From Haliclystus octoradiatus (lineage: Eukaryota; Cnidaria; Staurozoa; Stauromedusae; Haliclystidae): DNA of 64,000 nt. Shown here piece after piece: positions 56,901 to 64,000 of this stretch. The position numbers were made by a program, and so were the translations under genes. Position 1 is the first letter of the stretch. Each line of letters opens with the position of its first letter. The stretch is from assembly GCA_916610825.1 (NCBI GenBank), contig OU744447.1:20367563-20431562 (forward strand), given 5' to 3'. The notes under the pieces were generated by a model that was given only the letters and a program-made list of their open reading frames with translations, had not been told where the DNA came from and ran no database searches.

Positions 56901-59900
56901 GATTGTTTAGATCATGTGTGAACCATGCGCAATGCCATATGACAGGCAATTTTATTTCTCCCCGATCTCCTCCAGTATTATTTTCTTTTTGTCTAGGAAA
57001 ATCATAAATTATGAATATCATTTGTGTTTATTGAGAACAATTTATAAACAAATAAATTAATCCACTTGTTTCTTCACGTCATTTAAAACCATGCTCTAAA
57101 TATGTATATCCATGTTCAAAAACAAATTAATCCAAACATAATTTTACGAAAAACAATCATGGCCGAAGCATTTTGAGCACATGGTCAAATGAATTTTTGA
57201 AAGCGAAGATGACTTAAAAACATGGCAAGGCTTGATAATGGCTGCGATTGGTGAAAGTCCTTGTTATTTATCCTATCAAGAACTTTGTGTTGCATTGGAA
57301 AGAAGATAGAATTAAACATTATCTTGATTTTAGTTACCAAATATGATTATTGTCCACATTTTATTTATTCATAAAAGCTGGACGAAATAACAACTGAAAA
57401 CAGCCGAAATTGAAGGTTTTGACCAGTAGGCCGAAAAACAGAAAATGTTTTGGCCGAACCAAATTTCGGTGCATCCCTAATTTAAATTCACCATTTTCAA
57501 GTCATCAAATTAAAAAAAATTATATGTTTCAGTCAAGAAGTCATCATTGAATACACATAAGGATTTAATGAAAAGATTGAAAGCATTAGTATTTAAGTAA
57601 ATTACATAACTTGATTTCCTTCACAATTTATAACATAGTAGTCCTTTTGAATTTGAAAAGCAATTATAAATAAGTGTTTAGTTAATTTAAAAGTAAATTT
57701 AAATATACTTTTAATATACCTTGGGAATTAATTGATATTATCAAAATCTGATAAAAAAAACTGTCTTTACTTTGACATATATAATTTTAAATTGTATGTT
57801 TTGAAAATGTTGAATTTGAATTCATCGAAACGTTGCCGAAATAATTATAAGTGTACATCTCTGACGACGCTCCTTCTTAGATCAATGTTAAACTCAAAGT
57901 TTTGATGGACGTATTTCAAATATTCGTATCTGTGGTCAATTTTCTAAAAATCTGATCCAATGCACACCTCTACTCTCCAGATACCTCTTTTGTTAGTTTA
58001 CTTTAAGTTGATACTAACATGTTTTCCTTTTTTTTCTTAGGTGTTTGCCTTATCTACACACCCGTATGGCTGTCGTGTTATTCAAAGAATCCTGGAACAC
58101 TGTTCACCTGACCAGACAACCATGATACTAAATGAACTCCATGAGAATACAAGTCGCCTTGTACAAGATCAATATGGCAATTATGTTATTCAACATGTAT
58201 TAGAGCATGGTAGTCCGGAGGAGAAAACAAAAATTATAAATATTGTACGTGGAAATGTCTCAGTTTTAAGTCAACATAAATTTGCCAGGTGAGAGTTTGA
58301 TTTTTTATTGCATATTATCACATGGCTTGTCTATGTCACACCTTCAAGTTATTATTTTGGGCCAGGAAATCATGGTGTAGCTTGCGTGATCAAAACAGAA
58401 TTTTGATTTACAATTGTTTCTTTCAAAGCACATTATGTGAACTCAAATGTGAATCTACATTGATCATTATTAATCGATTAACTGACACTTTCGATTATTT
58501 TCCGATTAACTGACACTTTCGATTATTTGCCGATTAATCAGTGAACCTCTACACAATAGCAGTGTAGTTAATAAATATCCTTAAAGGTTGAGCTATCAAT
58601 TGATTCAATGAAATTATTTATTAATTTATCTATTCGTTTATATATCTTTATTCCATAGTAATGTTGTTGAGAAATGTGTCAGCTATGCATCAAGACCAGA
58701 GAAAACCTTTCTCATTGATGAAGTGCTAAATTATTCTGACGGGTATGTATTCATAACCTTGCTTATGCAAATTAACAATCAACTGTTAAAATGTAATATA
58801 TAAAGTGATTCCCCAAAAAACAGTTTTTATTGAAAATGTATATTTTGTTTTGCTGTGGAAGACAAATTATGAAATAATGAAATAACATTGGTTATTGTGA
58901 CTCGTCTTAAATGAAGATGAACTGAGGGGTACTGGGCCACACAAACATTATCATTTATAGATTTTAGAGAGGTATCCCAACTATCAAGCAGACAGCCACA
59001 GGTACAACGATACGTATAATCTTGGAGCATAGTCATTTCCATTGCATGCATGTTATTTGGTGTAATTGTTACCGTAGCATATGTTTTGTTCACACGGTCT
59101 AATTTTCTTTATTAGACTGCACGGTGCTCTGTACACAATGATGAAAGATCAATATGCAAATTATGTTGTACAAAGAATGATTGATGTTGCTGAACCAATG
59201 CAAAGGAAAATCTTAATGCACAAGATACGCCCACATACAGCTACACTAAGAAAGTTTACTTATGGGAAACACATTCTTGCAAAATTGGAAAAATTAGAAA
59301 AGTATTATGCTATGAAACCCAATGGCATGGATATGATCTTTTTACCTCCAAGTCTACCTACAGCTGGTCCCATGTAATTTCAATTTTCATTACTCTATTA
59401 CGCTTGATTTCATATTACGAGAAGTGCTTAATAACCCGTTTCGTAAAAGTTTATTTGATAAAATTAATTTTAATTTCTGCTCAAGTATACAATGATGCAA
59501 AAATTTATCATTGTGTATTTTGATTGGAATTCTGTATATCGAGATGAGTTTGGTATTTTGTCATGTACACAATATTATCTCATTTGCGATTGGTTTCCCT
59601 TTATTTTCACTCTTGTATAATTGAATAGAATATTCTGGCCATGCGGTGGTAACAATATCATGTACATTAATTGTGTACATTTTCATATCTATTATTATTA
59701 TTTGTTGATTTCTTTGTAAATTCGTTAGAATTGTTTTTTGACAGCATCAAACGCGATTGATAGTATGTCATTTAATTGGATTAATAAGATCCATTGTAAT
59801 TTAGCATAGCTGTATACTATTTCTGTATATTGTTATGACGTCATAAAAAAAAGGAATTTTACCTTGTCACAGACACGAGAGATTCAGAAAAGAATCAAAC

Positions 59901-60494
59901 TTGTAATTTTGGCCATATATATTCACGGCATATACACTATTAAATGTTATTAAATATAATAACTTTAAAAAAATTAACACATGGTAGATTAATTCCATTT
60001 ATTACAGCGCTATATATATAACGTTGATACATCACAAGGTATTGTAACAATTTGTAAGTTTGATCTATATATTAATTATTATTATTATTATTATTAACAT
60101 ACGTAAATTGCCGTTTAGCATAATTTGAAGAAATAAGGAAAATGACTCAATTTTCGTCTGTATGATTTTGAAAAGTGTAAATTAAAAACGAAATATGAGC
60201 TTTGAGTAAAGATGATTGAATTTCATATTTTTACGTAGTTTTTACAGAAAATTTTACTGCTTGTAGGTTTGTTAAATTTGTACTATTTGATCCATAGATT
60301 ATTATTATAAATCAATATAGTTCATTTTTTCTTCAATCAGTGCCTATATCGCGTTTGGTTTATTATGTATTTAATGTTTATATTTGTATTAAAAATTAAA
60401 ATGGAATTGCGCAGTACTATTATCTCTGTTAAATATTATTTACATTTGTTTAACAATAAATTGCTGCTGTACATCTGTATATTAATAGAATAAA
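47929..60494 (+). CDS. PUM: Pumilio RNA-binding protein, PUM1/PUM2 orthologue (9 coding exons, 1168 aa)
   Basis: Cytoplasmic translational repressor that binds UGUANAUA elements in 3'UTRs and recruits deadenylases. The span runs from the 5'UTR part of the first coding exon to the AATAAA. CDS exons: 47937-48293, 49305-49388, 51839-52171, 52445-52617, 52860-54687, 55118-55255, 58041-58288, 58659-58742, 59116-59377; all GT-AG and in phase, 3507 nt. The start MSLSCVLG parallels vertebrate MSVACVLK. Conserved N-terminal blocks are [10 protein letters not shown] and [21 protein letters not shown] long low-complexity region has poly-Q runs at about residues 426-442 and 620-630. The PUM-HD begins near 803 ([20 protein letters not shown]). 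All eight repeats keep their base-reading triplets: SRFIQ, NYVIQ, CRVIQ, NHVVQ, CRVIQ, NYVIQ, SNVVE, NYVVQ. Specificity for UGUANAUA is therefore expected to be unchanged. Confidence -1.
51354..51520 (+). mobile_element. GTCCGACAAAAG MITE, copy 2
   Basis: Starts GGTCCGACAAAAGTAGGAAT and ends AACCTTTTGTCGGACC. About 167 bp with nearly intact TIRs. Lies in Pumilio intron 3, in opposite orientation to the next copy 85 bp away. Confidence -1.
51606..51776 (-). mobile_element. GTCCGACAAAAG MITE, copy 3 (inverted)
   Basis: Reads GGTCCCGTACAAGGTTCAGC, ending TTTTGTCAGGTCC, the inverse of copy 2. It ends about 60 nt before the acceptor of Pumilio exon 3. Confidence -1.
53188..53240 (+). repeat. PUM: CAA/CAG polyglutamine tract in Pumilio
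   Basis: Interrupted CAG/CAA run coding for about a dozen consecutive Gln in the low-complexity region. A second shorter run lies at 53770-53800. Mixed CAA/CAG codons suggest it is not a pure expanding microsatellite. Confidence -1.
55642..55998. mobile_element. Non-autonomous hAT-type MITE, 357 bp, perfect 8-bp TSD
   Basis: Left end CAGCGCCAGATTAAG; the complement of the right end reads CAGCGCTGGATTAAC. Flanked by identical GTGATGTA at 55634-55641 and 55999-56006. Internal GGGCCC motifs recur. Lies in Pumilio intron 6. Confidence -1.
56693..57479. mobile_element. Non-autonomous hAT-type element, 787 bp
   Basis: Left end TAGGGATGCACCAAAATGCG; the complement of the right end reads TAGGGATGCACCGAAATTTG. 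Sub-terminal TTCGGCC and CCGAA repeats are present. The flanking 8-mers ATTTGAAC and ATTTAAAT agree at 6 of 8 positions. TAGGGATGCACCGAAA ends are a well-known hAT terminus type. Lies in Pumilio intron 6. Confidence -1.
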
Positions 60495-60500
60495 TTCATT
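59378..60500 (+). promoter_or_regulatory. PUM: Pumilio 3'UTR with eight UGUANAU motifs
   Basis: Between the stop codon and the AATAAA at 60489-60494 there are eight TGTANAT cores: 59533 (TGTATATC), 59661 and 59674 (TGTACATT), 59715 (TGTAAATT), 59824 (TGTATATT), 60176 (TGTAAATT), 60468 (TGTACATC) and 60476 (TGTATATT). None has the canonical final A. These match the core that Pumilio proteins bind. Confidence -1.
60489..60494 (+). terminator. PUM: Candidate poly(A) signal of Pumilio
   Basis: AATAAA about 1.1 kb past the stop; another AATAAA lies near 60455. Either could serve; there is no transcript support. Confidence -1.
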
Positions 60501-61376
60501 CTGACTTCAAAACTATAAATTGTCTTTTCTACTCAGTTTCTCTGCTGTACTTATTGTCTTTATAAGTATCTTATAATCATCATGGGTTTGTTCTTTTATC
60601 ATATTTTGGGCAGAAATATTGAAGTAGTGGTGACCGATAGCTTCAGGTGGTCTTTACGTGAAGGTTGTTTTGGCGTTCTAAATCAGCAAACTGAACTGCT
60701 GCGAAGTTACCGTTTTCAAAACCCTGTTTAGTGTTACAGCGGTGGCCATAAAGATGGGGTACTAACCAAAATATTGGTTAAAAATAAAATTACAGACTGC
60801 ATAAAATTTGGAAAAGTTTTATCACATTTTGAATGGTAAACAGAAAATTCAACAGGCTGCATGGAGTCATGCGCAGTAGCATCCTGTCCCGTCTGATATT
60901 TTGGCCACATCTGAATTAAATCTGAATCTCGCACGATTGACTGTACTTCGGTTTGATTTGTATTTCAAACTCAACTTGACTTTGAGATTTCTGATGGCTG
61001 CCAGAAAAATGGCGGTCTTGTCCGAAAGTAATGAGATTAAAGTTTCAAAATAACAGCTTTTGACAATAGTCATCGTCATATAATATAATTTGTGTGGATA
61101 CAAAGTTCTTATCCTGGTCATCGTAGAATTCCAGTACAGTTGATGTAATATTTATCAATTATTTGCACGTCTACGTTGTTACTTATCAACGAACAGTCTA
61201 ACAGAGACAGAGTACACGGTGTATTTTTAAATAGCTAATATTGAATATTGGACAGGGTAAGGGAAGATATTTGAAAAATTAACATAAAGCATGGTGTAAT
61301 CTAATTCAGCTATGAATAGTAAGATATGATAATATCAATATAACATCAAAACATGAATAGATTGTACGCATAGAAT

Positions 61377-61420
61377 AGGCTAGTCTATATTTTCTAAAGT
61401 CATTGATCATAGACTAGCCT
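61377..61420. repeat. 12-bp perfect inverted repeat
   Basis: AGGCTAGTCTAT at 61377-61388 pairs with ATAGACTAGCCT at 61409-61420 across a 20-nt loop. A third near-copy (ATAGTCTAT) lies at 61432. No oligo-T follows. Confidence -1.
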
Positions 61421-63299
61421 ACCTTCAAATCATAGTCTATAACCTACATTAATCAGGAAAGTAACGAAAGGAGCTCACTCAATCAGCTGCGGTAATAATT
61501 GATGATAGTGATGCTTAGTGATCCACTGTCTATGATATGATTATCATATATACATGTATTTATCAGCTTTAATTTTAATCAATTTATTGAATAAGAAATT
61601 GATTTTTTAAATCTTAATAATTCTCAAACACTCAATATATGTCAAAATGTTAGTTATGATATGATATGTTAATATAGTACTTCTCATCGATAAAATCTCT
61701 ACCAAGCCACAGAGTTTTGAGTGAAACAAGTCAGTTGCAGTGTATTGCGCTGAAAGTCGTCATACCATAAACAATTATATTGAAGCTTCAAAACTAACAG
61801 CGTGCAGTATTAATCAATTCAGAAAATATCAATTATCTGAATTCCATAAAACAATGTAAATATTTAAAAATGCATGAATGAACGATAGGCTTTTAATCAA
61901 TTTATTTCAATTTTAAAAACTACAAGTAGGCGTAACTGTAGTACTAGTATAGTTCAATGATAGCAAGAGCCAGTATATATGTTCATGTCATCTTGAAGCA
62001 AGACCAACGCATTGAAGTGTGCATCAGATCGAATTTACACAAAATTGATTACGGGTATGTTGTAATGATCCGATTCCAATCCGATTTGAAGAAATATGCC
62101 AATTATAAATATAATCCGATTCGAAGCAAATAATTTGTAATTAATGTAAACTAATCCAAGTTTTTAATGTATAAATTTATGGGTGATTGCTTGATACAGT
62201 CTCACGCGCTTTAATCAGATATCTTTTAACTTGATGCTGGATATTCTGCGTTAGACACTTAGTTACTACTACTGTGATAAAATACAAAACTACCACACAG
62301 CAATAATAAATACCAGCATGAATAAATGTGACGTACTATCACTGTATGTCGTATAGCTGGCTTTGCTATAACAACAACTAATTGATATTCGAGACCCAAT
62401 GGATAGTGAGCACAATGAAGGCTAAACTGTATCTAATTTATTATTCAATCTACACATAGACAACATAGATAGATTCAGGAATTATATAGGGTGCTGACAT
62501 GAGACAGTCACATACAGCACATCAAAATGATAATACAATACGTACAATGAATCAATAATCTTGATCATTTCCTTGAAGAAATTGTATAATTCATTTCACA
62601 TCAAACGTGTAATTGATGTACTAGAGAGTGGAATACTAGAGAGTGGAACATGAATGTCGCTATATGTACAAGAAGCGGTCAGTTGAGAGGAAACTAGAAC
62701 ACATTGATTAATCGCTACAAAATACAAATACTCTTCCAAGTTTCAAAATCCAAAATCATCTGGAATCAATAAATACAAATTTTACCCAATCCAAAGACCT
62801 AAAATATCACTACCTGGATGCGATCCAATCTGATTGGATTTGCACATCTTTAATACGCAGGTGCAAAATAAATGAGGCTCAAAACTTTCAGAGGTTAAAT
62901 TTGTTATTCACAACTAACATATATATGTACTTTTGGAATGGTCAAATTCTTTAATTATTATATTTTCTTATTCGTAATTGACAATATTGTCACTTTAGTT
63001 TAACTTTCGTTGTGGGTTTGATTTTAAACACAGCCAAAAAGGTTGAAGGTTGTTCACTTAAATTATACCTGTCAGATATGACTCTGTGATAGTATGATTA
63101 ATGTAGGTTCTATTACAAAGTTTATATTATAGAGCGTATGATTTCTTCATTACTCAGAAATTTGGTCCTGATGCTTTTAAGAACGTTTCTTTTAAATTTT
63201 ATTTCATTTTATTATTACAAAATATTTCATTAATTATTATCATATGATTTTCACATAGATATATCTTTGGTTGGTGCTACGCAAATAAGTAGGCCTATT

Positions 63300-63676
63300 C
63301 CCCTACGAAAAATTTGTTGAGTTCATGAACTATTCATGAACCTTAAATACAAGCCTGTTTTACACATTCTGGGCAGTAGTCACTTTTCTGAGAAGTTATT
63401 TTAAATGTAGTTTTTCAATTTGAATAGGCCTTTCAAGAAACATTAGAATAACTGTTGCGTTGAGTCGTTTCAACTTTTCAAAGTGCAGTACTATACATAC
63501 TGATCTTCATACTATACACTTATTTTTGTGCTGCTTTCAATTCTTCTTACTGACAATTTTTACAGCCTTGATAGTTTGGGCTGAACGTAGCTATATCTGG
63601 TTAAATGGCCTGTTTTTCATGAACAATTCGTGAATATTTGTTGGTCCATTTAAAGTTCAAGAACTGTTATCACAGC
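63300..63676 (+). repeat. GTTCATGAAC-family MITE copy
   Basis: Starts near CCCTACGAAAAATTTGTTGA followed by GTTCATGAACTATTCATGAA, and ends CAAGAACTGTTATCACAGCC. Both ends parallel the copy at 25750-25899, but the interior is longer, which suggests a larger family member or two abutting copies. Confidence -1.
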
Positions 63677-64000
63677 CTGCATTTTGCGTATACTTTTACG
63701 GATTAACCAAAGACCAGCAGACTAGGTGGCAGCCATGGGCCTTGTGAGAGGATCAAAACAGACGGGAAAACTTGCACTAGCGCAAGTTAAATAGGCACGT
63801 TCTTTAAACATTCTTGAGCACGAGCTTTACTTAGCGTATACTTTATTTCTAATCATCGATAATATAAATGACACCAATGCCATGGATCCTTGTTCAGTAG
63901 ATTATGTAGGCAATCAAGGTGTTTTTGCATACTGTTGGTTCTCCCAGATGTCAGCACAGTTTCGAAATGATGGAAAACAAAGGCATCAAACAAAATCTTT

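Larger units (their letters stand above)
60501..64000. other. Intergenic stretch right of Pumilio
   Basis: No exon recognised on either strand. Contains a 12-bp inverted repeat at 61377-61420, a diverged element with CCAATCTGATTGGATTTGCA near 62820 that resembles 11066-11150 reversed, and a GTTCATGAAC-family element at 63300-63676. Confidence -1.

Overview
This is a strongly AT-rich, intron-rich metazoan nuclear DNA window, most likely from a marine invertebrate. The evidence is: all genes are split by GT-AG introns of 0.1 to 7 kb; the proteins are animal orthologues (PSMD14, CMC1, PAQR4, C10orf53/UPF0728, Pumilio); and introns and intergenic DNA are full of short non-autonomous DNA transposons. 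The phylum cannot be fixed from the sequence alone. There is no bacterial, organellar or viral gene content.

Layout. 1-1229 (-): 5' part of a gene running off the left edge. It encodes a putative nucleoside-deoxyribosyltransferase/TIR-like domain followed by six tandem 10-residue basic repeats. 4434-22941 (+): complete 11-exon PSMD14 (Rpn11, proteasome lid deubiquitinase), including a 13-nt microexon. 23357-26156 (+): CMC1, a twin CX9C mitochondrial complex IV assembly factor in 3 exons. 27699-29920 (-): PAQR4-like receptor/hydrolase in 2 exons. 33774-41431 (+): an unrecognised 234-residue serine/arginine-rich protein in 5 exons. 42676-45004 (+): UPF0728/C10orf53 homologue in 3 exons. 47929-about 60500 (+): Pumilio (PUM1/2 orthologue), 9 coding exons, all eight PUF repeats, and a 1.1-kb 3'UTR that is itself rich in Pumilio-type UGUANAU motifs.

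Mobile DNA. I could delimit several non-autonomous elements by terminal inverted repeats (TIRs) and target-site duplications (TSDs). They include hAT-type elements with 8-bp duplications at 4895-6072, 20579-21547, 55642-55998 and 56693-57479; a nested pair at 6262-7758; TA-flanked elements at 38858-39049 and 17929-18104; several MITE families, including a conspicuous GTTCATGAAC-rich one; and two long near-perfect hairpins at 28945-29069 and 32085-32262.

The genes are unrelated housekeeping or regulatory functions and do not form an operon-like system. The least explained items are the putative N-glycosidase with minisatellite-encoded repeats at the left edge, the orphan 234-aa protein, the possible Pumilio autoregulatory 3'UTR and the PSMD14 microexon. 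Gene models were spliced by eye from reading frame, splice consensus and family similarity; no transcript evidence was available.
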